A stretch of DNA of 32,591 nucleotides from Echinostoma caproni (Eukaryota > Platyhelminthes > Trematoda > Plagiorchiida > Echinostomatidae), in assembly GCA_900618425.1 (NCBI GenBank), contig UZAN01043171.1, positions 1 through 32,591 on the forward strand. Direction: 5' to 3'. The position numbers and the translations under genes were made by a program. Positions 1 through 11,775 of this stretch are shown here, in pieces (position 1 is the first letter of the stretch; each line of letters opens with the position of its first letter). Below the pieces are notes generated by a model. The model searched no databases. It was not told the DNA's origin and saw nothing but the letters and a program-made list of their open reading frames with translations.

Positions 1-1559
1 CTTTGGATCAGAAGAGATTGTTGAGAGTTTTGGGAAAGCGACCCGTTTTATTGTGTACCAGTTTATAATCTCGACAGCTATTGCAAACTGCTTTGTTTCC
101 TCAATTGCGCTTATGTAGTGAAAACCAAATTAGCTTGATGTTTGGAAATTGAATGTGTACTCGTGATTTTTCTCCAGGAACCGTTGCGGGCTATCTGACG
201 CTCGCCGGGTGTCTTTCTTGTAGCACCTTTCAGTAACTGATTTAGGTATCAAACAGATGTTCACATCTCTGATTTATGAAAGGACGTCAGGATACCGCGG
301 TACAGTTCTAACCGGTAAGATTCTGGTTGTTTCAAGTACACTGTTATCACACATTCGCAGTCGAACACATAAATGGATTTCATACAGGAATTTCTATAAA
401 CGAGAGTTCACAAGATATTCAACCACTGAAAATTGGGACTACCATATCCTAGTGAAGTAAGAATGAGGGGGTAATTGCAGGATTTAAGAAACCGTAGGAC
501 ATACATTTATGTCCAATTCAAAGCTCCTATATAAGCAAATGAATGTCACCATAAAGTAGCTTCGATTCAAGTGGGTGATTGCTAAGCAGACAATATGGAA
601 AATTAATGAAAGGCAGTTGTTTATGAAAATCACACTTAGTTGGTTAAAATATGTAATCCGGCATGGTCACTGCGCGATTTGATGAACCATTCTACTTGAG
701 GGGTCAAACCGTTGGGCAACCTGTTTTTGTACATTCATGAATAAGCTCGTCTGTTCCACGAGGGTCTGTTGAATTTTGATTAGATCAGCAACCGGCCCAT
801 TGCGTTTGCGTGCAACATACACTAGTTTAATAGTTCAGCTGTGGTTATTGGCTGAAATCTGGATTCATTTATCTGTGTGACTAATTATTCTTGTTACTGT
901 ACCAGTTTTGTCACGATTTTTTTTAGCGTATTTTTTGATACCGCCATTATTGTTGGATTGGCACAGACAGCAATTTAACCACACTTGAATAAAAATGTAT
1001 ACCAATATGATCAACTGCTACACTTTACATATGGCTACCGCACGTTCTCGACTAACAAATTTAACATCATATACAAATCTTGATTTCACTGGGGAAAACA
1101 AAACTTTGGGTCTCCCAACATGAACCCCGATCTCCTTTTGGCTTAGACTCATATGACATAAGCAGAGATTTCTCCTGCGCATAAATATATAAACTTCATT
1201 GCCAAATCTTCCGGCAAAGCATTCTGCAATTGAAGAAATATAGTATGTGGATTCACTCACCGTAACTGTTGTTGGAAACAGTGGGTAGAACAAGGAGGAA
1301 TATGTTCAGTCGCCCTTGACCACTTGCCATTTCCAACCATCAAACACGAACAAACTTCACAATATGTATGCCTTCACTAGGGTCTGTCTCGTGCCTTGGA
1401 ATATGGCGAAATGTTCGTAGTTTATCTATTGATTATTGCAGACCACCAAGCGCTGCGACTCTTATTCAATCCCAATAGGTCCATGCCTAAAACAACAACC
1501 AACATGGGTCAACGATGGAGTATTGCACTACACCTTACTTATATGATATTATGCATAGG
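1..1559. other. Stretch without a recognised gene
   Basis: No domain, RNA gene or clear repeat is recognised here. The open frames on both strands are short and resemble nothing known to me. The one segment worth marking is the exon-like minus-strand frame at 1029-1223, listed separately. Confidence 0.6.
1029..1223 (-). CDS. Exon-like open segment, function unknown
   Basis: On the minus strand an open frame is preceded by a good-looking 3' splice site: a pyrimidine-rich tract ending TTCAATTGCAG just before position 1223. A possible 5' splice site GTAAAG follows at 1028-1023. The enclosed 195 bases are a whole number of codons and both putative introns would be phase 1, so the exon would be symmetric. 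The 65-residue peptide is basic, with an RRR run and the stretch VGRPKVLF; I do not recognise a domain. No neighbouring exon was identified. It may be a chance open frame. Confidence 0.15.
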
Positions 1560-2090
1560 CCAGGCAAGACAATACCATAAGCATTTTGTCGCCATAATAG
1601 ATTTTATCGTAGCATACTGCCAATGGCGGAAAGAATTCAAAGAAATGCAGTTATTGAAGGGAAATGTGTGTGGATCGGATATCTTAATCACCGGCGCGAG
1701 AAACAAAAACATGGCTTCGATGCTGCAAAATAACCAACCAGCATTTTTTAAAACGCCTAACAGATGCAGTGCTTGCATCTCCGATGTAAATCTCATTGAA
1801 TGTGGGGTCATACATCTATGGACATGCATGGGGTTCTGCCCAAACCTATCCCCGAAAGATTATACCAGCGGCCCATCTGTTAATTGATGTTTTTTAGCTG
1901 TTCTGTTTGAAAACGTTGCATCATTGTTTGATCGGGATGTATAATTTCGTTGGTCAATCTAGAATGTGTGCAAACACTGATCCCATGAAATGCATCCGTT
2001 CTGGATCTAGAATTAAGGGTCTTAGAAGACAAAAAGAACTAGCTTTGAAGGTGCAGCAAACAACCACTGTCAAACAGCGCTACAAAACCA
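1560..2090 (+). repeat. Unidentified dispersed repeat, copy 1
   Basis: This stretch aligns along its length with the reverse complement of 9335-9870. The alignment includes a perfect 31-base match (1756-1786 against 9627-9657) and long, less perfect blocks on both sides. Open frames run through much of it: one to 1887 includes the peptide NRCSACISD, and another from 1907 includes TDPMKC. The matching peptides occur in the other copy, so the family may derive from a coding element, but I do not recognise the protein. Neither copy has an uninterrupted frame through the whole repeat. The ends are approximate, placed where similarity fades. Confidence 0.75.
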
Positions 2091-5000
2091 GGGTTCTCCC
2101 ATGTGAGATGAATTCGACTCTCGCCGAAGGCATGTGGAACCCATAGGTTGTGCGGTGATCCTTATTTGTATACGCATAACATTCCAGCATCTCAGCTCTT
2201 AATCTTGCCTCTCATTGACAATGCTGTGGGCTCGGAAACGTTTGCGTAAATCACAGTTAAAGAGGTGTTATTCACGTCTTTCTTTTTCGCAGGCAGAGTT
2301 GTTTTTTTGAAGAGGCGGATACGGGATGCCACTGGGTGTACGTGAGCTCCGAGGTATCAGTGCTTCTGTGTCACGTTCGGCGCTGCCCATTGTGCTGATA
2401 ATTTTGGATCTTTGCTTGGTTTACAGATCGGTCTGACTGGGTTGATCCGTGAACCTAAGTCCGCTATTTTTACCTCAAATATGGCGATTTTTAAGATTAC
2501 CCTTTCTTTTGCGGATGATAATAGCTTTTCATAATTGTGTGTGATAGAAGTTATGCGTTTACTAATCGGGATTTCCGCAAAATCTGTACAGAAACATATA
2601 CATGCTTGATCACGATTCTGAGCCACTGTACCATAAATTTTGCACACTACTTATTTTTTCACTCAAACTCCGAACTCTTACGGATTGCTGGCTCCCGGTG
2701 ATATTTATGCCCATCCAAAAAAAAACAACACAGACTTCAATTGCGAAAGATTTCATGCCGTTGACCTCGCCTCTACAGGTTTGAAGTCGACGGATAGGTC
2801 ATTTCCACATCTTCTTCAGTTACCTCTCACCACCGCAACGACAAATATCATTTTTGGCACAAACGTAAACTCTGTACATTGGATTTTGTTTCTTCTTTAG
2901 CTCTCCATATCTTGGTTGTTACTCCGCGTTTAACTCAGTGCCTCATTTACTTCTATCTCACAAGCTCCAATCTCTCGTTTGTTTCACTTCCCTTTTACAA
3001 GAGCTTGGTGCTTAATTTTTACAAAAATATCCATATGGTAAACTGGGAAGAAGATAATCAGCGGCGTCACTCATCAGTTTGAGTGTAATTCAAGGTGCTG
3101 TCTTATGACCCCATCAGTTTCATACGTACATCAGTATTACTTCTCCTGCACTGCATTTCCAGTATGCTAATGCCGTCGCCAATTTCACTTTCGTATTTAA
3201 CCAATCAGAACTGACAGCACCTAACAAAAATCAATCTTACCCCGTCATCCATTTCACTTTATCCGGCCGTCATCGTTAACCCAGAAAACGCATTCAGCAA
3301 NTCAGCAATGTACAGACTCAGAAAAGGTTGAGCAGCACGGTCATCAGTGTTAAGTACTGAGAGGTAACACTTGAAAGTAACCTTCACTGACCTTTGCATA
3401 CTCAAACGATTTCTTGCAAGCTGAGCTCTCTCATTAGTTATAGGAAGATTACGTCATTTCTGTTCTGTTTTTCGGGGATAGGAGCTTCCCTTCCACATTG
3501 TGTCCTCCCTTTACCCAGTCACTACTCTCCCATCATCTCCACTTGTATTGCTCAAGACTGATGTCAAACAGTTGTAGCGTAGCATCTCAAGGATCCCAAG
3601 TGCCGTTATCAATTCTGATAGATAATATCTATGATACTAATATGAATGTGTGTTTGAAGCTTGTTGACGATATTCAGTCAGTCAGTCAAGTATTTGCTTT
3701 ATGCACCCCGAAAGGTGAATATTCTATCTGACTGCACACATCTTTCACAGATTGACGGGTGCGCATGCGAATCCTATACATCTACCAGTTTCACATAAAA
3801 AGTCAATCCATCGCACGTTTTTCTCTACATTATTTCCTTGGTACCATATCATGGCCAGATACTCGTCTACATAAACATGTCACTTCGTTCTAAGCATTCT
3901 CAGGCATTTAGTATTTAAACCAAAGTGTTTTATACGCGTGATAGTTTTATGAATACGATACGATACGAATACGGTTGTAGTTATCCTTTTTGGCCGAAAG
4001 CTCGTAAGTAAATCGCTGATGGTTCAAAGCGAACAATCCAAATAATCTGTTTCACTCGTATCTACCAAATGTTCTCACATATTCCAATCTTAAATATAAC
4101 TATTTTTATGGGAAACTGGAACAACATTACTACTTAAAAAGGGGTTAGTGGCAAAAATACAGCTAAAGGATCCTAGTCCTACAATGCGAATTTGTGACCA
4201 ATGCGGTTGTTTGTTAGTCTCAACTGTCCCTATTTGGTATATGTTTGTTACCAACTGGCTTAAAGTAGCCAACAATATTATTTTGGTATTCTTAGCATAA
4301 ATACCAACTGACAGAATAGGCAAAATATAGACAAAGTATTCATTTCCAGCTCCACCACGGTAGTCCCGATCAGGTAAGGGATCAACATTCAAGCTGTGAA
4401 AGGTTGGTGCTCCGTTGTGTAAACATATTTGTTCCTCTTCTGAGAATTATTTGTACGTCTATCCCCCGCTACTCCTTTTCTTCATTTCGAGGGGCAATAC
4501 AGTGCGATGAACTCCACTGGTCACAGCCAAACCCGAACGTTGTTCTAGATAAGCGAGAATTTGAGGTGAATACGGACTGAACCTATTCATTGTGCAGGAA
4601 GGCTCTATATCCAGAAGTGCTTTTTCCCGTTACAAAGAAAACCACAAACACAAAGAGCATAGTTGTTATGGTCAACAACAACATGGGCTTGACTGTGATA
4701 TTGAAATCCGAAGGAGGTCATGAAATACCATCAAAACAACCAACCCCGAATGCATTACTTTCCGTATAATTGTAAATATGGGCACAGGTTGTGACATCTG
4801 TTACCACGTAAAACTGTCATGTGTGTGCAGCTGAACAGGGTTTCAATTTTGCTTTCAAGGTCTCCAATCGCTACAATTGATAGAAAAACATCTGCCGACA
4901 TCACCACCACTGTTATTTCCAATTCATCACCCATCGAAAACACTCCGGTGCTTGCATTGTCCCCCTCTACCTCCCCACCTACCCGGTTAACCCAAAGAGA

Positions 5001-6769
5001 AACCACGAAGTCACACCAAAACGGATGTCATTTGTTCTCATTTACACATTGAATGAATAATGCAGCTGGACTCATTGGTCTCATTCCCCTCGGTGAATGG
5101 GGTAGGAGGTTTTAGTACGTGGTTCTCGTCAACATCAGGTACTCAAATATTCCAGCATTTTCCTCTCATGACCACATGACTTACTCATCAGAATGATAAA
5201 ATCTGATTGTGTGTTCACACTTCTCTTCTCAAACGTGACTCCAAAAATGTTTGCATTAGCAAAACTAGACACATCCAAAGTTTTATTTGCATGAGAATGA
5301 CAGCCTTGAAAGTTCCTTTGCTCTACACAACGAAGTTGAATAATGCTATTGAAAGACATTCGTGTTTGTTTCAGATTTCGCTGTTGCGCACGTGCACGCT
5401 TATTTGCGCGAGTTAATAAAACGTCGATCATAGTATTTGAATTAGGTCGCATAAAACCAATTGATATTTGAATACAGTTGTAGTAATTCTCCGAAACATT
5501 CGAACGAAAATCCATGTTTTCCTTAAACTTTCAGAGAGGGAATCGACAAAGATATTTTATAATAAATAAAAGCAGAGACATAATTTAGTTGGTTTCGGTT
5601 TTGAGTGAGTTTCCTCGTAGCATTATATGAGAATGCAGACATCTCAAACTGGCTGATACTAAGGGGGCCACTAATTAGTCTGCCCCTCTTTGCGCATCTG
5701 GTAAAACGTCGTGAAGCCTTTGTGACATTCGACAGAGAGGCACATGTTGTGAGCGGCTAACGGGAATGATTCTGCGAATAACCAGTAGGGGTGACGAACA
5801 ATACAATATGGCACATGCCAAATTTATGACTCGAACAGGCGTTCACGAGCAAATAGCAAAGGAGATACGCAACAATTAGACATGAAACACATCGGAATGG
5901 GGAAGAAAGGTCACCAACGTGTATGTAGGTCAGGTTTGCTGGGCACCAGAATGCATTAAGGTTTCAGGTTAAATAAATAATGGGGCTGTGCTATACAGGA
6001 AAGAGCTAAATTCACAAGTTTGGGAAGTTCTAGGATAGGTGGCTGCTGCCATGATTACTAGGGAATCAAGCAATATGCCAGGGAAAATTTGTGCCGTAGT
6101 TGAGAAGATTTAAATTGGAGATAATCTCTAAATGACCTCAATTTACATGTAACCATAATGAACGCCAAACCCAAAGAAGATTTCAGTGGGTTGTAAGGGA
6201 TTTCGCACAAACAGGTAAATCTGAAATAATCTGAGACAAAAAAGTTAAACGTTACTTGGAATCTGCATGGTATCTGCAGAATGATATCAGATAAATGAAG
6301 TACCCCTTTTTAAAAGATCATTCCATCAAGCTTCTTTCTATCCGAGATATATTTTACACAGAGCACTCTAAAGTCGCGGCCAAACAGCTCAGCCGTCTGT
6401 TCATCCATAGTAGCAGAACTAAAGATAGCATTTCATATTCAAGCAGAATACATTAGTTGTTACAGAGAACAGAGAAGACATTGGATGAATAGTGCAATGT
6501 GAAGAAGAAACATATTGGTACATGCGGTCTGCGAGAGATCAGGAAGTCATGATCTACATGGCCACGGTCAATCGAGCTTCCAGCGTACTTTCGTTGATAT
6601 ACACAGGGACGACAGCAAACACTGTAGCGAGTAATCTGTCTGTTCTCCTGCAAAAAAAAGAAAAGAAAAGACAAATCATCTCACCTGCTCGGCGAAAGAC
6701 ATTAAGTTATGTGAGCGTTTGACAAGTGTCATAATCTGAGAGCTAAATCACTGCTCAACCCTGAAACTA
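2091..6769. other. Long stretch without a recognised gene
   Basis: No conserved domain, RNA gene or confident repeat is recognised. Short open frames occur on both strands, for example 2357-2647 minus, 4090-4392 minus and 5135-5515 minus (126 codons, basic middle part), but none shows a family motif. An ambiguous base is at 3301. The 3' end of the minus-strand retroelement relic begins at the right edge. Confidence 0.55.
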
Positions 6770-8340
6770 CTTCCTCCCACCTTCAATCTAGGTCTATTTG
6801 AAGGCTTGAACCGAAGGTAGTTCTATTAACTCTTCTGGTAGTCGGTTTCATATGTTTACGGCCCAATTAAAGCATAATTGTGACCTGACCTTGCTACTAT
6901 CTTCAACAGGGATTTTCTAAGTTTCTTACAGGTACCCGTTGTTCTCGAATACAGGTCTTCCTGAAACAGGTTCTCCAGGCTTGAGCCTGATAAACCATTC
7001 ACTATTTTGAAGCTTTCAATGAGGTCAGCCCGAAGTCTTCTCCTCTCCAGAGAAAACATCCCCAGGTTATGAAGTCTCTGAGCAAACGAAATTCTCTTTG
7101 ACCTTCAGACATTCTCGTTGCGGGCCTCTGAACTTAATCTAAGCAGGCAGCATCCTTTTGAAGAAGGGTGACCATATCTTCGCGTAGTACTCGAGATTAG
7201 GTCTAAATATAGCCTTGTACATGGATACGAACACCTCCGATTTTCTGCAAGACAATGCTTACCTCAGTTTGAAGAATTCTCCGCTCGAGTTTCGCGGCTG
7301 CTGTGCACTGCCCGACCCAACGGAAATCGTAAGTCCTCAGCCCTGCTTACTGATTCTATCGTAAACAACCCCTGGTCCTGCATCACTGTTAACCGATCGC
7401 CGGTCCTTGACAGCAACTGACTTTTACCAGAATTCGGCAGCTAATCCCACTTATGCACACAGCTGAGGACCGCAGCTGTCTCTTTTGAAGGCCTCTTTTC
7501 CTTTCGATCCAGCCACGTTGACATCTTCGGCGTGAGCGATCTCAACAGCACAACAAGGTCATTTACGAACATTAAGAACAACGGCGGACCGAGCACGGAG
7601 CCCTGGTGTACAACACTTGTGACGTGTGCTGTACGGGAGAACCTGTCACCTACGTTGACGTAGAAGGTCCTGTCGGTGACCATGTCCCTCAGCCATTGAT
7701 GAGTTTTTCCCCTGATACCAAACGTCCCTATTTTGAATAATAGCAGTCGTTAGTTGATCGAGTCACACGCCTTGCTGAGGTCAAGATAACATGCATCTAA
7801 CTTGTACCCCTCGTCTTATTTTCTGGTAGCTTCAACAAAGAAGCACAGTAGACTAGTCAAACACGATCTACTTTTGACAAACCCATGTTCCATTGGACAT
7901 AGCAAAGAATGTTACCTTAGGCGATGGCATACATGGGTGCGAATATTGTTTTCCAGCACCTTACACAAATGCTAGTCAGACTGATTCGCCTCTATATACC
8001 TAACTCCGATCGGGCTCCCCCCTTATGTATAACCACCACTATTGCTACCTTGCAGTCCGTCGATAGAATGCCCTGATCCAGAAAAGCTTTGTGTAGCTTA
8101 TACACCGGTTCTGGGAGGATGTCTGCGATGGGCGTGATGATAGTTGGCGGAATCTCATCCGGTCCAGCCGCTTTATGAACGTTTAGACCCTTCAAATGCA
8201 GGCGCTCAGTCTCGTCCGATAGCTGAATCTCCTAAATAGCTGGTGGTGAGCATTCTAGCTCCAGTAACATGAACGAGGGACCAGCAGAACTGCTTTTGAA
8301 ACCGATGCACCCCCAGGACGAAAAAGTAGCTCTTAGGTAG
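6770..8340 (-). pseudogene. CR1/jockey-like non-LTR reverse transcriptase relic
   Basis: This is a decayed reverse transcriptase of an APE-type non-LTR retrotransposon, which would copy its RNA into DNA at a nicked target. Motifs appear in the right order on the minus strand. The KAAGPDEIPP finger motif is at about 8145-8174, followed by a VVVIHKGG block near 8010. A TSLLCFFVEAT...LDLSKACDSIN block at about 7740-7860 is interrupted by TAA stops. The HQGSVLGPPLFLMFVNDL palm motif is at 7555-7608. The catalytic FADD box that should follow is displaced to another frame and reads roughly AEDVNV. The C-terminal signature SLERRRLRADLIESFKIVNGL lies near 6995-7055, and NRLPEELIELPSVQAFK continues to about 6775. 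Several frameshifts and stops make it inactive. The endonuclease that should precede it is found inverted at 8359-9050. Confidence 0.88.
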
Positions 8341-8358
8341 AAAATTTCACTTCCATAA

Positions 8359-9050
8359 AACCTGGGTTACCACCGACTTCATGTTTATTCCCGCAAGTGG
8401 CAGATCAGACCAGACCCAGAAAACTCTTCTCTCAAACAACTTCCCCTGGCCGAATACGATTTATTCCACTCAACTAAGCTTCTGCACCCCGACAAGTTTC
8501 TGTTGCGTGATAAACTGCGTTGTTTCTACACGAACTCCCAAGGTTATCTCAGTCGCTTTTCGGAGGTGTTACTGCGTTTCCAAACTGGTCAATGGGACAT
8601 AAGTGCAGTTACCGAAAGCTTGCTGACAACTGACATTCTGGACTCAGAATTATGCATAACCGACCTAAGAGGGGTGGTCTGGTGTTACTCTATTTAGCAG
8701 CAAACTACAATGCGAGGTAATTGATTATCGTGCCATGACTTCCAAAGCACTGTGGTGCACAGTGTGACTGTCACAACGCAATATCGATTTGATCGTTGCA
8801 GTGAGCTGATCTGCGTTATCTACAGACTTAGGCAATGGCACACTATTACAATCCAAATATCACATTCTGTCACTGAAGTTCACAAGTGTTCTCATAAAAG
8901 GCGAATTCGGTTGCAAAATCTAGCTAAATTGACGATCTCTTTACAACCCTTTGGGAGGAACCTCGTTCAGCTTATGGTGTCCTATAGAATTCACAGTTTT
9001 GTGAAGGAGCCATCCAGTGATAATCAGCTTTGGACTTGATATTAGGTAAC
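8359..9050 (+). pseudogene. APE-type endonuclease relic of a non-LTR element, inverted against its RT
   Basis: The frame open from 8359 to 8697 encodes a peptide with the N-terminal pattern of retrotransposon apurinic-type endonucleases: LRCFYTNSQGYLSRFSEVLL, then WDISAVTESLLTTDILDSEL, where ITETWL is usual. This is followed by a shortened RGVVWCYS in place of the RGGGV segment. After the stop at 8697 a second frame (about 8752-9039) continues with SELICVIYR, matching the usual endonuclease strand before the LLGDFN motif. It ends with FVKEPSSDNQL, like the V-PT-LDL region. The LLGDFN block itself is not recognisable. The enzyme would nick target DNA to prime reverse transcription. It lies head to head with the RT relic at 6770-8340 and is probably the 5' part of the same insertion. 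Confidence 0.78.
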
Positions 9051-9334
9051 GAGGAACTGATGATGGAAAAGATTCCATTTCAGTCGCATTAGAGTGTAGT
9101 TAAGTAAACGTTTGACTACTGTCCAAATTCGAACAAAGAATTGCATTTCTCAAAGGAATATCTTATGGAGCGCTTATAAACGATTTCCGTGCAAAGAAAA
9201 ATGGTAAACCTTCTGTCTACTTCGAAACTGTTTCTTCTGTCCCCAAGCAATCTGACCCCTTGCCATAATCGTATTCGATCTCCAGCTCCCAGAACTTGCT
9301 TTGCGAATGAAGCAATCAGTCGTTTGATTTCTAC

Positions 9335-9870
9335 CTTGATTTGTATTGTTAGATGTCTGACGGTGGTTGTTTGGTGCATCTTGAACGCTAGTTCTTTTTG
9401 TCTTCTGTGAGCCTGTAATTTGAGATCCCTAATTCGAGATACAGAACTCATGCATTTCATGGGATCAGTGTCTGTATACACACAAATCACACAAATCAAA
9501 CAGTAATGCAACGTTTGCAAAGAAAACAGCTAAGAACCAGCAATACGCCGATGGGCCCTGGTATTAGCTCCCTGGGGGAAGGTTTGAGCAGAAGCTTATG
9601 TATGATTCCAGATTCAATGAGTTTTGCATCGGAGATGCAAGCACTGCATCTGTTAGGAGTTTGAAAAAAACGCTGATTAGTTATATTGCAGCATCGAAGC
9701 TGCGTTCATTTTCTTGCACCGGTTATCAAATGTTGCGTGTTATATCTCCTCACACATTTCCCATCGTTAAATGCATTTCTTTGAATTCTTTCCGCTATTC
9801 GCAGTTTACTACGACGGAATCCATTATGGCGACAAAATGACTGATGATTGAAATAGTCCTGGTTAGGTAG
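9335..9870 (-). repeat. Unidentified dispersed repeat, copy 2
   Basis: The reverse complement aligns with 1560-2090. Read on the minus strand, a first frame from 9900 to 9706 encodes a basic peptide including YFNHQSFCRHNGFRRSK and KCVRRYNTQHLITGAR. A shifted frame then gives NRCSACISD, and a further frame from 9520 to 9116 gives TDPMKC and continues beyond the shared block. The frame changes and the stop after ITGARK show that it is not an intact gene as it stands. Position 9116-9335 is open in the same minus frame but lacks a counterpart in copy 1. It sits directly beyond the inverted endonuclease relic. Family unknown. Confidence 0.75.
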
Positions 9871-11469
9871 AAGAACTGGCTGATCCACCGTCATCGGCAC
9901 TCATCAGTTTTCACCAAAAGGCAAACACACCGATAAGTATCAGCTACCTTACAGAATAGCTGAACCTTTTTTTAACGTTTATTTTTTTGTTCCATAAACT
10001 ATATTGCTTTAATTTTCCCCATGCATTGGCATATTGTCCAAATTAGCTCTCGGCACATTTTGTGTGGACATGAATGAATCAAGTTTGGTAAACATATCTC
10101 CCAGCAGTTTGTTCATCATGGATCACATTACCCGTCACTGGTGTCATCGACTAGAAGGATATAAATCGAATTCGAAACGCGCCTGACTGACTCCGAAAAC
10201 GACAAATGAGTTATGAATGTGCGAACAAGTTAGGGCTTCAACGTGTCTACCAGTACGTGTTATCAACCGCTTCACAGTGGCTATTTACTTTTCTACTACT
10301 ACTATGGCTACTATTATGGCTATTTACTATTTGTGCGCCTTTATGTGCATACGGTTATGCTTAACTGTTGCATTCAGACGGTCCTGGTTACAGTAGTTTT
10401 ATGCAGTGATTGAGGAATATCAATACCGGCTCATCACATGCGAGACAGGAGCGGGATTTGAGTGAAGAGTAGAAAAGAGCTGCAATAACGGAGTGCTGTG
10501 ATGAAATTTCAACACGACAATAATCTAGTGTGTAGTGACTGACGATACTCATTAGAGGATGTTGAGGAAATAAAGAGGGCAATAAGCAATCACCCACTCG
10601 AGCGTCGGTGGCGCAATTGGATTCCAACCATCGAATGCTCTAACCGTGAGCAGTGTGTGTACGATATAGAAATCTCTTTTGAGTAAGCCGTTCCTTTAGA
10701 AACACTCTGGAGACAGGTTTCGAGTCAGTGACTCGATTCTCGTCACTCATGAATCTTGAAAGTATCAAACATCGTTTTGCGATGAAATCTCATGACGGCA
10801 AAATGTTGCACATTTGATTTCCACATTACTCAAGATAACGATAAGCAATAAAATCAATCAACAATTATCGTTGACGTTGGTGTGATGTAAATGCTATAAT
10901 CAACCCCTTGCTTCAATTTCGATTAGATCTGTAGAAAAATTGTGCACAGGATGACAGCACTTATCAAACACACATATGATGGGGAAATGAAAAGTGCAGT
11001 GGATGTTCACATACTCAAACATTGGTGGGTCAATCAGATTCCGAATGAAGTCACCGTGATCTGTCGAATGCTGTGTCGGAAATTCACTTAAACTAATGAA
11101 CATATATAAAATGCTGGCCCACCAAACGACCATCTTCTCCCCCTCTAATTGTCATTCTCTTGTCAACACCGGTCACGGGCAGAAAAACAGTCGCTTCCTA
11201 ATATGCACTTGGATAAATATCTATTACCACATATTCTCCTAATTTCTAACTTTTACTTCTTCCCGTTAACTCCAAGGCATTGATGTAATACTCTGTTAAT
11301 TTTTGTCACACACCGTCGTTATATCCCACTTCACGTTGTAAATCACTACAGCAAGTAATATCATTCACTGCTAGAACTTCTTACAACCTGCATTTATTCG
11401 AGAACGTTGAACTAATTATCATTTGCTCTACTTGGGTCGATTAATAGTTTCAAATGGACTCTGTTCGAT
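9871..11469. other. Stretch without a recognised gene
   Basis: No protein domain is recognised. T-rich runs occur near 9966-9990, and a short run of TACTA-like triplets lies near 10296-10330. A perfect tRNA-type A-box-like string, TGGCGCAATTGG, is at 10608-10619; it is discussed as a weak SINE hint. Open frames such as 10388-10627 minus are unrecognised. Confidence 0.55.
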
Positions 11470-11775
11470 CTCGCCTGATCACCGAGCAATTGACAGTTTG
11501 TTTACCGAGGTGACATCATCAGTGCTTGTGAAGTGGCAGTGTTCTATTTGTACCCGTTCGTTTTTAAATGTGTTGTTCTCCACCGACTAATTGTTGTCAC
11601 TTGTTCTCACTCAGTTCCATTTGGTTTGCCTTGAAAATGGTACGCGGACTGAGGGTGGGAGGATTTTGTATCTTTGTCTTGATTGCGGATGCGTTCCTTT
11701 CTCAGATCACGGTGTGACGCATTTTTTGTTGCGTCATTTTACCCTTGAACTACATTGGCGTATACACGGGATCCA
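11470..11775 (-). repeat. Terminal-inverted-repeat family, diverged copy
   Basis: The sequence aligns with the reverse complement of the complete copy at 17528-17905. The shared blocks include the string around GAGGTGACATCATCAG, the segment CTTGTGAAGTGGCAGTGTTCT, TGTACCCGTTCGTTT, TTCTCCACCG, and CATTGGCGTATACACG near the far end. The left arm is degraded by deletions (11474-11506) and the right arm is essentially missing after 11772. It appears older than the complete copy. No coding capacity is evident; an open frame across it is unlike any known protein. Confidence 0.8.

Noticed and set aside
5135..5515. 126-codon minus-strand open frame as a gene
   Set aside because: No domain, and the opposite strand is open over much of the same stretch; length alone is weak evidence in this composition.
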